Positions 1-10,300 of a stretch of DNA of 64,000 nt are shown here, piece by piece. Each line of letters begins with the position of its first letter. Position 1 is the first letter of the stretch. Source of the DNA: Bacteroidota bacterium (GTDB taxonomy: Bacteria > Bacteroidota > Bacteroidia > Chitinophagales > Saprospiraceae); the NCBI GenBank assembly GCA_016124585.1, contig WGNL01000010.1:62001-126000 (forward strand). The letters run 5' to 3'. The notes under the pieces are model-generated. The model searched no databases and had not been told where the DNA came from. It worked only from the letters and a program-made list of their open reading frames with translations. The position numbers and the translations under genes were made by a program.

Positions 1-1511
1 ACTGTCACTGTGTAGGTTGTAGTAATTATTGGGCTTACGTTTTTCGATTGGCCATTGCCCAAACCGTTGTTCCATGAGTACGTGTAAGGGCTGGTTCCAC
101 CAGAAGCCGAGGCTGATATTGTAGTTGAAGTTCCCAAGCAAATTGACAAATCATTCCCAGTTGTTGCTGTAGGGCCGCAATCTGAGTCGGCACAGTCAAC
201 TAACCCATCGCCATCATTGTCAATTCCATCGTTGCAAATTTCGCAAAGCTCCGAAATGGTAAATGGAACACTTCTAGGGCACAGGCCTGATGCGTTTCTG
301 ATGTAATAAGTATAATTCCCTGGCGAGAGATTAGAGAAAGTATTGCTGCTCTGCCAAGTGGTGTTATTGGAGCTGAACTCATATGTTCCACTACCACCTG
401 TTGCAATGAGGGTCACACTGCCATTCGATGCGCTACAATCCGTATCAACAACATTGGCAGAGCTGCCCAAGCCACATTCTGAGTCATCGCAATCTACAAG
501 ACCATCGCCATCATTGTCGATACCATCTGAACAATTCTCTGAGCAGAAGTTAACGGTTACTGTTACTTGTGCTGTGGAGGTACAGCCACCTGAGCTAGTT
601 ACGGTTACAGTATAGGTTGTTGTTATGCTTGGTGTGATATTATGGCTGATGCCATTGCCAAGGCCATTACTCCAATCATAGCTGAATGAGCCTGAACCAC
701 CACTAGCACTAGCGGAGATAGTGGTACTTTCACCAACGCAGATACTAGGTGAAGTTACGTTTGTGCTGACGTTCAAAGAGTTTGCGCAATCAGGGTCAGC
801 GCAGTCGACTAGCCCGTCACCGTCGTCATCTAAACCATTGTTGCAAATTTCAGCGTTGCAGCCAGCTCCAGCAGCGACCAGAGCTTGGTCAAAGTAAAGC
901 TTGCCATCAAGCGTGAGATGTGTGGCCGGGTTGAAATAGGACTCAACAGGGACAGGAGCACCTGAATTTTGGGCATTTGCATAAAAGCCATTAGCATGGT
1001 AACCCAAATAAACTCGCTTTCCATGCGAGGCCGATGCACCTGGCAGTGAGTCGGAAGAATTGTATTCAAAAATGACACCGCCATATTGGTTGGTAGGGCC
1101 ATTTGCAATGTCCCATAGCTGTGCATTTGCGGATGAATAATATTCTGCATCCGTAAACAGCATGCCAAAGACGGGCTGAATGTCATTGTTGAAATTGTAA
1201 ATTTCCTTCTGGTTTGAATCATCAATGTAAGCGTATTTCCCCCAATGGTAGGACCCACTACCTGGTGACATACCCAGATCGCCGACAATTTGATAATTCA
1301 TGTTCAAGACGCCAGACGGGGTATTGCGCAAGGCAGTGAGCAAGGTGTTTGAGATGCTGTATTCGGTGGTAGTAGACACGACGATTAGGCCATAATCATC
1401 AGGGTTGACGGACACAGGATTGCTAGGGTTCATTGGGTCAAAAAGGCTCATTCCTGCTCCATACCATTTCGACAACACAGGTGTCACTGTATGTGATGTG
1501 CTCCATTGACT
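1..1511 (-). CDS. Giant surface protein, C-terminal continuation in a shifted frame (runs off left edge)
   Basis: Reading the minus strand from about 1511 to the window edge gives an uninterrupted frame, one base out of register with the upstream 1484-6754 reading frame. It begins with the second half of a Rossmann-like, ThuA/amidotransferase-like domain (VTPVLSKWYGAGMS, then DYGLIVVSTTTEYS). Three calcium-type linkers follow (DDDGDGLVDCADPDC near 789-850, DNDGDGLVDC near 480-545, DNDGDGLVDC near 191-250). Between them lie SprB/PKD-like Ig modules with the pattern SICVGEST...TTTYTVTV. The shared linkers and the domain split across the two frames show that this is one gene with the upstream part. 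No start codon of its own is proposed. The true C-terminus, probably with a T9SS sorting domain, lies outside the window. Confidence 0.8.
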
Positions 1512-4500
1512 TTATCAAGATAGGTGATAAAGCCGTGGTCCCAGGCATCACCATCCTCAGGTTTGTTCTCACCGCAGATATATAAAATATCACAGCCTAG
1601 TTGGTCATTTGAGCAGGCAACAGGCGCATTGAAGGTGGCCGTTGTAGTACAAAGCGATGGGTTTGCCCTCCAACTTGCCGTTATTGTTTTTCCTGCTGAA
1701 CCATCCGCTGGCACTGTAAAAGTAACCGTTTGTGGAGAGGTTGCTGATGCCACGAAAATATGCTCTGTTTTGCCGTAAATGCTCACTTCCAGCGTGTCGT
1801 TGGCTGGTGCATTTGTCCAAGAAACATTTACCGAAACAGTCGCTACATCCTGTAATGGTTGGTTGATACATGCACTCACTGTAGGTGTAGAAAGCGTGAT
1901 TCTTTGACAGTCGGAGTCGGCACAATCCACCAGCCCGTCATTATCGTCGTCGATGCCGTTGCCGCAGATTTCGATACAATAGAACGGGCTCAAATTTGTC
2001 CCAGGTATGATGTTCCAACTGCTATTGGAAGGTGTTTTCCAATAGACTTCAAAATGGTCATCACCTCCGCCTTCTTTGTACAGCAATTCTATGTAATAAT
2101 TTACTCCAGCGACCAAGTTGATATTGGCAGATGTTTGTGAAGCATATTTGGTGTATTCAGCAACACTAGTATACCCATTGACAGAAGCGATTAAGACTTT
2201 GTTGTTTGGATCTGCGGAGGTACTTAGGTATAGTTCGGAGTAGTCGTCTGAGGTCACATTGAAGGAGTAGGTGCCAGTTTGAGTGGGAGAAAGATAGCCC
2301 CTTACCCTTGTACCATAGGAGTCTCCAATATTATTAGGGCTGTCAAAGCTGGTAAGTAATCCAGCCTCGTCAGGATTATTAGGGTAGTTGGCATTTCCGG
2401 TCAGGTCAGTGATAGTGGTGCCGCCTATGCCAAGCCAGCGCTCAAAGAGAATGCCACCCATTGAGCATAAGCTGCAGTCCGGGTCAGCATTGTCTACTAG
2501 TCCATCACCATCGTCATCTATGCCGTTGCTACATATTTCTGGGGCCAAGGCATCTGCCGAAAGGCAAACTTCATCCACATACAAAACATCAGATGCACCG
2601 CTACCCGCAGAGATGTCAAAGTTCAAGAAAATTGCATTCTGTGGAATATTGGTGAGATTAACCGTCTGCAATTCCCATGCTGTGGAAGTTATGACTTGAT
2701 TTTGGTAGGTGCTAACATCATTGCCGTTCCTGTCTTTAAAAGTATATCCAACACCAGCCCAGGTAGTCCCTGCTCCTTTTTTTGCATAAAAATTCAGAGT
2801 GTAATTCTTTCCCCTGTCAATTGGAACGTACTTAGAAATATAAGTACTTTTAGTCAGCAGGGCAGATTTAGCACCCGCATACGGGTTGCTAGTCGTTGCA
2901 GAAACACCGCTAGCACTATGATACCAATCAACTAAGTCGTTTTCGAAACCGCTATTCAGAAGGTAAGGACATGCACTTCCGCTACTACAGCCTACTTTCG
3001 ATATTGCAAGGCCATCAATTGCAGCTCCGATTCCGGAAATGTTGGTCAAGGTGATGACCCTATATGGTTCGGAAGAATGGTAAACAAAACGGAAGCTGAG
3101 GTGCTGCCAGTTGAGGTTGCTCCATGTGCTGCTTTCAGGCAATGCCCAATCAGCCTGTATCTTTGTGTACACGTTTGCTGCACTGCCCATCTCCAGCCTC
3201 AGCCATGCATCGCCTTGAGTGGCTGGGGCTCCAGTGGGCAATCCAGTAGAAGGGTCAAGCGAAACCTGCCACGCAGCTGCACTCAAGCATATTTCGTATT
3301 CTACCCCATCTTCCAATTCCAGTTGCGATAGCGCCAAGAATGAAGACTGACAGAAATCGCCAGGAATCCAAGAGAAATAATTCCCTTCTGGATTATTTAC
3401 CGTATTGCCTGTATCATTTACATAGTACCAAAAATCGGTAGTAGGCCCACCGCCGCCTTCCCAATTGGGTACTTTGTCTTTATCGCCTCCGGCAATTTTT
3501 TGGGCAGGATTTCCCTGTAAATTTTGCGGGAAGGTGACACTGGCGTTGTGTGTTTCAAAGCCACCATTTATGAACAAGTTTTCGGAGCAGTTGCACTCAC
3601 CAGAGCCACTGTTTTCCTTCAAGCAAATTTCATCATAAATGATATCGCTACCACTGTTCATCCCCAGTTCTACCTCCATATAGGCAGCGCCAGCAGGGGC
3701 GATACTGGTGAGTTTGAACATCTTAAAATCATTTACAAAACTGTCAACAGACATGTACTTTGTGCTAAGCAAACTATTGCCGCTGTCAAACCAGCGAAGT
3801 CCGATTGCAGCACTTCCGCTATTCCCACTACGTTTTGCAAAAACTGACAATTCATAGACATTGCCGGGAGTAGCAGGGCCAGCAATTGATTTGGCGTAGA
3901 GGTTGGATCCCGATAGCTTTAAGGCTTTTGCTCCGTTGTAAGCATCAGTTGTAATGGTGGCTCCAGGTCCGTTGGTTGACCAGCCGAGTAAGTTGTTTTC
4001 AAAACCTGGGTTGGCCAGTAAGCTGCCTTGGCAACTCCCACAATCAGGGTCATTGCTATCAACGAGTCCATCCCCATCGTCATCAATGCCATTATTGCAG
4101 ATTTCTACAGGATTACATACTTCGTTGAAAGTAACATTGTCTATCCAGATATTTGCTGTACTCTCACCTAAGTTAAAGTAAATTCCAGCCAAACCGATAT
4201 TTGTGCTATCCGCAATGAAGTCAAAGGAATAAGATTGGGCTGAGGTTGTTAGTGCAGCATTTTGATACCAGTAGCCCGTATAAGGCGAATTGGTTCGTTG
4301 CAATGCCACGCCCATGTTTCGGTTTCCAGCTGCCTTTGCTTGAAAGCTAAGGTTATAAACTTTGCCAGCTTCGACGCTTTTTCCTCCTTGCACGAATTGG
4401 ATATGCCAATTGGTGCCAGTTACGGCAGAAATGTTTATTAAAGCGCTGTTTGTACCTGAAAGCTGGCTAGTGTTGTCTATGCTGAAAGTGGCGGTATTGC

Positions 4501-6754
4501 CCGATTGGACGTACAAGTTCCAATCATTTGTACCATTGTCAAAACCGTAATTTGTGATTAACCCACAATCTGGGTCAGCACAATCCACGAGCCCATCCCC
4601 ATCGTCGTCAATGCCGTTGTTGCAGATTTCAACACAGGCATTGACTGTAACCGTTGCCGAGCTAGAAGTTACTGTTCCGCAGCCACTTCCACTGGCGGAA
4701 ATCCTCACACGGTAGTACATCGTAGAAGTTAGCGCCGGAGTTGTGTAACTACTTGCCGTTGCGCCAGCGATGTTTGTCCAAGTGGAGTTGTTTGGGCTAC
4801 TCCGCCATTGGTAGGTCAATGACGGCGTTCCGCCCGTTGCAATGACGCTAAGACTTGCCGTGCCACCACTGCAAATGGTAGAGCCGGTCGGCTGAGCCGA
4901 AATGGCCGGGTCTGCGACTACGGTGACTGTAGCGGAATTGGAGTTTACAGTGCAAGAGGATTGTGTTAGAACGACCCTATAATAGGTTGTTGTGGTTAAA
5001 GTTGGAGTAGTGTAGCTGCTGGATGTTGCACCAGAAATATTCGTCCAGGTAGAATTGTTTGTGCTGCTCTGCCATTGGTAGGTTGGTGAGTTAGTTGCAG
5101 TTACACTTAAGGTTGTCGTGCCACCATTACAAATGGTGTTGCCAACTGGTTGCCCTGTAATCTGCGTTGGTGCGCAAGATCCAGTTGAAGGATTATAGTC
5201 GAAATAATAAGTTTGGCAACCAATGCCTACATCAAGTGCAGGGAAAGAATAGACGACAACGCCACCCACCTGAATCCGGATAGTTGCATTATAGGCACTT
5301 GGGGTGATGTTTGTGAAACTAACCCCTGGAGCCAAAGATCCCATGTTGAACACACCAGAGCCGCAGCCTGTTTCGTCGCACAAAACAGTTACGGTGCAAC
5401 AGCTATTGTTGGCGACGTTCACATGGTGGCGGCAACAACTCCCTATGGCGCAGGTTTGCGAACCGTACCCACAGGGGGTTACGGTAACATTGTAGGCATG
5501 TACTTTCTTACAGCCACTTCCATCGGTGTAGGTGATATAATAGGTACCCTGCTGTGCAGATGTGATATCATATATTGCGAAATAAGAATCGCCCTCGGAA
5601 TTGTTCGTTGTGCCGTCAGGATACGTCAACACCAAGCCGCTTTGAAGCCCTGTTTGAGTGCCCAGATAAAGGTTATTTCCTTCATCAATGGTAATAGAGC
5701 TTTGACCCAACCAAGATCCATTATTGATTCTAATATATGGGGTAATGTTGGTGGAACTGACGCAAGGGGTGCAGACCTGCACTTCGGCTATGTTGATGTA
5801 GTTGCCACCGGAGCCGTTGTTGCCCGACTTTTGCAACCTTACGTACCTTCCTATTTTACCCCCAACATTTACCACAGGGTCGCCAGACTCTGTAGAGGAC
5901 AGTTGAAACTGAAAATCGGCATTGGCCAAAGCACCAGCCAAGTCCGTGGCAGCCGCTGGAAATGGGGTATCGGCTACCAGAACATACATACTGGCTAACC
6001 TGTTTTGGCAGCAATCGTCACGGTTGAAAATATTGATGGCGCTTATCGTTTGTACACTACCTAAATCAACTTCCCAGTAATCAGTGGTAGTTGCTCCATT
6101 GGAGTGTGCTGTGCCGGTATGGCTGGAACCAGCCGTGTTACCGTCAACGGCATTGGCTGCCGAGCTGCCCGTGTAGGTGGAACTCAGGGTCGCTGTTTTG
6201 CCTTGGGCCGCATTTACGGCACAGGCTTGAAGGTTATAGGCATAATCTGCAAAAACCTCCGTTGTTTTGGCGCTTCCGACTTCTAGATCCCAGTCGCCAT
6301 CTTTGCCTGTAATGTCATCTGAGGCTGCTACTGAAATGCCAAGAGCCATTTCCAAGTAGGAAACAGCCTCTTTTCCTTTCTCGCCTTTGGCGAATTCGCA
6401 GCCGTAGATATTAAGGTGTTTGAAATCTCTTGCTAAAAGTGGCTTGATGAATGCCGCTATTTTCTCTGCTGTTTTCCATTCACCATTAAGGTAAAGCTCA
6501 CCAGGGCGACCGTGGGAAAATAAATGGAATATCTCCTTGCAGCCATTCACCTGCTGTACGGCTGTCAAAATTGATGAAGGGGCATTTATTGCCTCATCCA
6601 CGTAAACAGCAGTTGGGTTCAAGGAATTGACTGGAGACAGAAAATACAATGTGATGCAGACAAGCATAAATGCCTTTCTGAAAGCTAAGCTCCAAGTTCG
6701 CAATAGAAAGATTGATTTAGCTCGTACAGCTAATTGGGTAGCAATAGTTGTCAT
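1484..6754 (-). CDS. Giant secreted multi-domain protein: DUF4347, discoidin, Ig-like, jelly-roll, PA14 and MopE-like linkers (N-terminal part)
   Basis: This part is 1756 residues before a stop that looks like a frameshift product. The order is: hydrophobic export segment about 25-44 (Met30 at 6667 is an alternative start giving a compact signal peptide); DUF4347 domain about 48-175 (HLFSHGRPGELYLNG, NIYGCEFAKG, VAASDDITG); discoidin/F5-8C domain about 178-330 (YWEVDLGSVQTISAINIFNR); Cys-rich segment; two Ig-like modules about 530-705 (TYQWQSSTNNSTWTNI); then four jelly-roll/CBM-like domains about 735-1400 and a PA14 domain about 1433-1590. Linkers of the EICNNGIDDDGDGLVD type punctuate the later part. 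The last about 40 residues (CDILYICGENKP...) start a ThuA-like domain that continues in the other frame. DUF4347 is known from large secreted repeat proteins; carbohydrate binding is inferred from the jelly-roll, discoidin and PA14 folds. It is divergent from the sensor gene at 7391. Confidence 0.85.
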   Translation of the reverse strand: MTTIATQLAVRAKSIFLLRTWSLAFRKAFMLVCITLYFLSPVNSLNPTAVYVDEAINAPSSILTAVQQVNGCKEIFHLFSHGRPGELYLNGEWKTAEKIAAFIKPLLARDFKHLNIYGCEFAKGEKGKEAVSYLEMALGISVAASDDITGKDGDWDLEVGSAKTTEVFADYAYNLQACAVNAAQGKTATLSSTYTGSSAANAVDGNTAGSSHTGTAHSNGATTTDYWEVDLGSVQTISAINIFNRDDCCQNRLASMYVLVADTPFPAAATDLAGALANADFQFQLSSTESGDPVVNVGGKIGRYVRLQKSGNNGSGGNYINIAEVQVCTPCVSSTNITPYIRINNGSWLGQSSITIDEGNNLYLGTQTGLQSGLVLTYPDGTTNNSEGDSYFAIYDITSAQQGTYYITYTDGSGCKKVHAYNVTVTPCGYGSQTCAIGSCCRHHVNVANNSCCTVTVLCDETGCGSGVFNMGSLAPGVSFTNITPSAYNATIRIQVGGVVVYSFPALDVGIGCQTYYFDYNPSTGSCAPTQITGQPVGNTICNGGTTTLSVTATNSPTYQWQSSTNNSTWTNISGATSSSYTTPTLTTTTYYRVVLTQSSCTVNSNSATVTVVADPAISAQPTGSTICSGGTASLSVIATGGTPSLTYQWRSSPNNSTWTNIAGATASSYTTPALTSTMYYRVRISASGSGCGTVTSSSATVTVNACVEICNNGIDDDGDGLVDCADPDCGLITNYGFDNGTNDWNLYVQSGNTATFSIDNTSQLSGTNSALINISAVTGTNWHIQFVQGGKSVEAGKVYNLSFQAKAAGNRNMGVALQRTNSPYTGYWYQNAALTTSAQSYSFDFIADSTNIGLAGIYFNLGESTANIWIDNVTFNEVCNPVEICNNGIDDDGDGLVDSNDPDCGSCQGSLLANPGFENNLLGWSTNGPGATITTDAYNGAKALKLSGSNLYAKSIAGPATPGNVYELSVFAKRSGNSGSAAIGLRWFDSGNSLLSTKYMSVDSFVNDFKMFKLTSIAPAGAAYMEVELGMNSGSDIIYDEICLKENSGSGECNCSENLFINGGFETHNASVTFPQNLQGNPAQKIAGGDKDKVPNWEGGGGPTTDFWYYVNDTGNTVNNPEGNYFSWIPGDFCQSSFLALSQLELEDGVEYEICLSAAAWQVSLDPSTGLPTGAPATQGDAWLRLEMGSAANVYTKIQADWALPESSTWSNLNWQHLSFRFVYHSSEPYRVITLTNISGIGAAIDGLAISKVGCSSGSACPYLLNSGFENDLVDWYHSASGVSATTSNPYAGAKSALLTKSTYISKYVPIDRGKNYTLNFYAKKGAGTTWAGVGYTFKDRNGNDVSTYQNQVITSTAWELQTVNLTNIPQNAIFLNFDISAGSGASDVLYVDEVCLSADALAPEICSNGIDDDGDGLVDNADPDCSLCSMGGILFERWLGIGGTTITDLTGNANYPNNPDEAGLLTSFDSPNNIGDSYGTRVRGYLSPTQTGTYSFNVTSDDYSELYLSTSADPNNKVLIASVNGYTSVAEYTKYASQTSANINLVAGVNYYIELLYKEGGGDDHFEVYWKTPSNSSWNIIPGTNLSPFYCIEICGNGIDDDNDGLVDCADSDCQRITLSTPTVSACINQPLQDVATVSVNVSWTNAPANDTLEVSIYGKTEHIFVASATSPQTVTFTVPADGSAGKTITASWRANPSLCTTTATFNAPVACSNDQLGCDILYICGENKPEDGDAWDHGFITYLDKVNGAHHIQ

Positions 6755-6921
6755 GTAATAGTTTGTTGTGTTTGATTTGTTTTTGTTTTTTGCAATAAAC
6801 TGCCCTACTGATTTAACTCAGCGGGGCATCCAATATGTGCTATACAAACTCAGTCTATAAAAAGAAAAAAAGGGGGGGAGAAAAACAAACATTAAAATGA
6901 GGACTAAAAATCAATTTGAAA

Positions 6922-6947
6922 GTAACCCATAGGGTTACATTTTTTTT
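6922..6947 (+). terminator. Terminator-like hairpin with no obvious gene
   Basis: GTAACCC (6922-6928), loop ATA, GGGTTAC (6932-6938), then A and eight T. The polarity would stop a plus-strand transcript, but no plus-strand gene lies upstream within the intergenic region. It could end a small RNA or antisense transcript starting near 6754, or act as a leader element. Confidence 0.4.
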
Positions 6948-7095
6948 GTTACCGAACCTTTACAAGTTCGCCAAAAATTAGCTGGAGGGACTTTTTGTTT
7001 TGGATTTCGCTAGGGTGCAGAAATCTACGTATTCAAACGGATGCACCAGTACGAAAAACTACGCAACAAAGTTATGGGGCCAAGCAAAAGGCAAG

Positions 7096-7124
7096 TTTTA
7101 CTGCCAGTTTCAATCTTTTTACTG
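7096..7124 (+). promoter_or_regulatory. Paired direct repeat, candidate AraC-type operator
   Basis: TTTTACTG occurs at 7096-7103 and again at 7117-7124, a period of 21 bp (two helical turns). The same arrangement, with CAGTTTCAA in the spacer of both, occurs at 10783-10811 upstream of the paralogous regulator. AraC-family proteins commonly bind direct repeats near this spacing, and both neighbouring genes end in AraC domains, so autoregulation is a reasonable inference. It is 267 bp upstream of the 7391 start and about 340 bp from the divergent surface gene. Confidence 0.55.
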
Positions 7125-7390
7125 TGAGTAACATTGGTATGTTGATACGCTAGTAACAAAGAAAATACCTGAATGGATTCATATAAATTTGGCCGGAGAA
7201 TGGCCTGTGACTTTATGAGAACGATAGTTGAATTGTGGAACATAATTAGGAATTGCCCCAATTGTCAATCACCTTCTTATTTGAGTCTTTAGTACTAAAG
7301 TTAGATTCTGCAAATGGCCTTCTTGCCTCCCTATGTATTCAAATTCCTCAAGGAAAACGCTAGAGAATTAAGTTCCTAACCAAGTTCAAA

Positions 7391-10300
7391 ATGAATCAAG
7401 TACAGACGACATTTTTTATTCTTCTGACACTGTTTTCCGTAAAATATTCGCAGAGTTTAGCGCAAGATGATAGGGCTAAATTGGATAGCCTTTTGAAGGT
7501 TGTTAAAGTAACCGAGTCGCCAATTGCTCGAATATCTTTACTACATGACATTTCTGAAAAATACATGAGCTTTAACAGGGATTCAGCAAAGCTGTATGCT
7601 GAAATGGGCTTGAAAATAGTTCAAGCGCAACCTGGCTCACTCTGGATTGCTAGGTTTTCATCCCAGCTTAGTGATTCTTATTTTGAAAAAAAAGATTACG
7701 CTAAGGCCACTAGCTATGCAGAAGCTGCACTTTCCATCTTCAAAAACCAGAACCAGCCTGCCGAAGTCTCCAAAAGTTACTTTCAATTAGGAAAAAGCCT
7801 GATTTTTCTTGGTGAAAACGCAAAAGCTGATTCAGCTTTAAAACAAAGCATCGAAACTGCCAGAAGTCATAATGATACTATCAACTTGGGGTTGGCTTAT
7901 AGTTGTTATGCCTACTTTTACTACTACCAGCATGATTTCAAGCAAGCCTTAGCATATTATGAAAAAAGCCAGGAACTATTAGCCCACGCACAAAAAGAGC
8001 ACTTGGCAACCATTGCTAGTAATGCTAATTTTATTGGTAGCATTCATTTTTACAATGGCGATATGTTCAAAGCATTAGACTCCTACCAAAAAAGTTACGA
8101 AACCTTTTCAAAAATGGGCTATAAAGCCGGTATTGCCTATGCCCTGAATAATATCGGACTGGTTTATCAGGAGGTCGAATATTTTGATAAAGCGCTTGAG
8201 CTGCACATGCAAGCGCTCGAAATCAGAAAGGAGTTGAAGGACTCTCTAGAAATTGCCTACTCGCTTTTTGACATTGGGCAGTTTTATCTGAAACAGGGGC
8301 AGTACAAAAAAGCATTGCAGGTATTTTTGGAGGGGCTGAACATTTGTCAGAAGATAGAAGACAATGGTTTTAACAACAAGTTTTTGGCGGCTATTGCAGA
8401 AATCTATGGCGAAAGGGGCGATATATCAAAGGCACGTAAATACCTTGATCAGTCAAAACAGTCGGAAAATCCGATTATCGAGCTGAGATTGGTTTCATCA
8501 AAATTGTTGATGCTTGAAAAAAGATGGTCGGAGGCTGCTCTCATTGCGCTCAATGTTTTCAATGCAGCGGAAAGCAAGGACTTCATTCAATTCAAAAATA
8601 AAGCGGCAGAATACCTTATTACTTGTTATGCTGAATTGGGGCAGTATCAAAAAGCCCTTGAATTTAGCTTTGCCAAACAGCAACTGACTGACAGCTTGAA
8701 CAACTACCAGAATGCAAAATTGACCAGGCGATTGGCGTTTGAGTTTGACTCTGAGAGGAAGGAGGCTGAATTGAGCAGTCTGACGAAGCAGAACCAATTG
8801 CAACAAAATAAGATGGACAAACAGCGATATATGATTTATGTGTTTGTCCTTTTGGGTTTGTTGGCCATCTTGGCAGCAGCTGGCTTTTATTATTTATCTC
8901 AAAAAAACAAACAACTGGCAGCAAAGGAGTCTGAGCTGAGAACTGCCACCCTTAACCTTTTTGCAAACATTTCACATGAGCTTAGGACGCCTTTGTCCAT
9001 CATTCGAATTCCTTTGGAACAGATGTTGAGTGGGAGATTCAATGGGGATTTGACCCAAGCCCGCCAGCAGATGCTGGGTAACGTGCAGCGCCTGACTGAT
9101 TTAGTGGACCAGATTCTGGAAATTTCCAGAACCAAGGAAAACCAGCTCCAGCTAAATTTACAATATGAAAACCCCCTCGAATTTCTCCGGGTTTTTGTCG
9201 GACAGTTCGGTTCTTATGCAAATCATAAAAACCTCGTCCTAGAGTTGAAAATCCCAATTCAGCCCCTAGCGATTCGATTTGATGAGGAAATTTGGAGCAA
9301 AATCCTGAACAACCTAATTAATAACGCATTGAAATTTACTGAAAAAGGTAGCGTAACTGTTGAATTCAGTTATAAAAATGAAATAGTTGAGCTTAAGATA
9401 AAGGATACTGGCAATGGAATCCCCGCTGAGTATTTGCCCCATATCTTTAAACGTTATTACCGTAGCCCATTGGAAAAACACCAAAACTTTACAGGAGGAT
9501 TGGGTTTGACCTTAGTAAACGAATTGGTAAATCTTTATAAAGGGAAGATTGAGGTAGAAAGTGAATTGGGCAAGGGGACTATTTTTACTATTGAATTGCC
9601 GCATAACGAACATTTCGAGACCAGTGAACTTCCCACTGATTTTCAGGTATTTATCCTGAGTCAAAATCCACAAAGCACTGATGTTCAGCCAAATACATTT
9701 GCCTCAATGCCTTTGGAAGCAATTTCTCCTGTTTCCCATTCCCATCAACAAGCTGGCAATCTCAAAAGGTTATTAATTATTGAAGACAATATCGAGTTAA
9801 ATGGCATGATTGCCAACTATCTATCTTCCCAGTTTCGTGTTTTTCAAGCATTCGATGGTGTGGAAGGGTTTGAAGTGGCGCAGAAAGTAATACCTGACCT
9901 GATTTTGACGGATGTCATGATGCCAAGAATGGACGGGATAGATCTTGCCAATATGCTGCATCAGTCCCCAGAAACTAGCCACATCCCACTTATTATCATC
10001 AGTGCGTTGAAAGATGAATTGCTAGATAAGACATTTTGGAAAGCTGGGGTGGTTGATTTTATCCAAAAACCACTGGATATGGAGCGGCTTTCCTCTAAAA
10101 TTGCGAGCTTAATTGCAGGAAGGGAGCGGTTCAAATCACAAATCCAAAAAAATAGTTGGATAGAGCTTTCTGCAGATGTACCAGTAACAGATAGTGACAA
10201 GGAGTTTTTGGAGAGGTTTCAGCAGGTTTTGAAAGAAAATATGGACACTGAAAATATGGATATTGAAAAACTCAGTCAATTGATGCTGGTGAGTCGAATG

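Larger units (their letters stand above)
6755..7390. other. 636-bp divergent intergenic region
   Basis: This separates the minus-strand giant surface gene from the plus-strand sensor gene. It contains an A7G7 purine tract (about 6874-6889), a perfect small hairpin followed by a T run (6922-6947), and a pair of direct repeats with 21-bp period (7096-7124) shared with the next intergenic region. A minus-strand frame at 7025-7261 has no recognisable protein features and I do not call it a gene. Confidence 0.6.

Noticed and set aside
1487-1511. Programmed -1 ribosomal frameshift in the giant surface gene
   Set aside because: No slippery heptamer (X XXY YYZ) and no evident downstream stem-loop; a base loss or sequencing error explains it more simply.
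5213-5998. 261-codon plus frame
   Set aside because: Antisense to Ig-like and discoidin domains of the giant surface gene; no domain or signal.
7025-7261. 78-codon minus frame in the divergent intergenic region
   Set aside because: No signal peptide, domain or plausible promoter, and it covers the conserved direct repeat.
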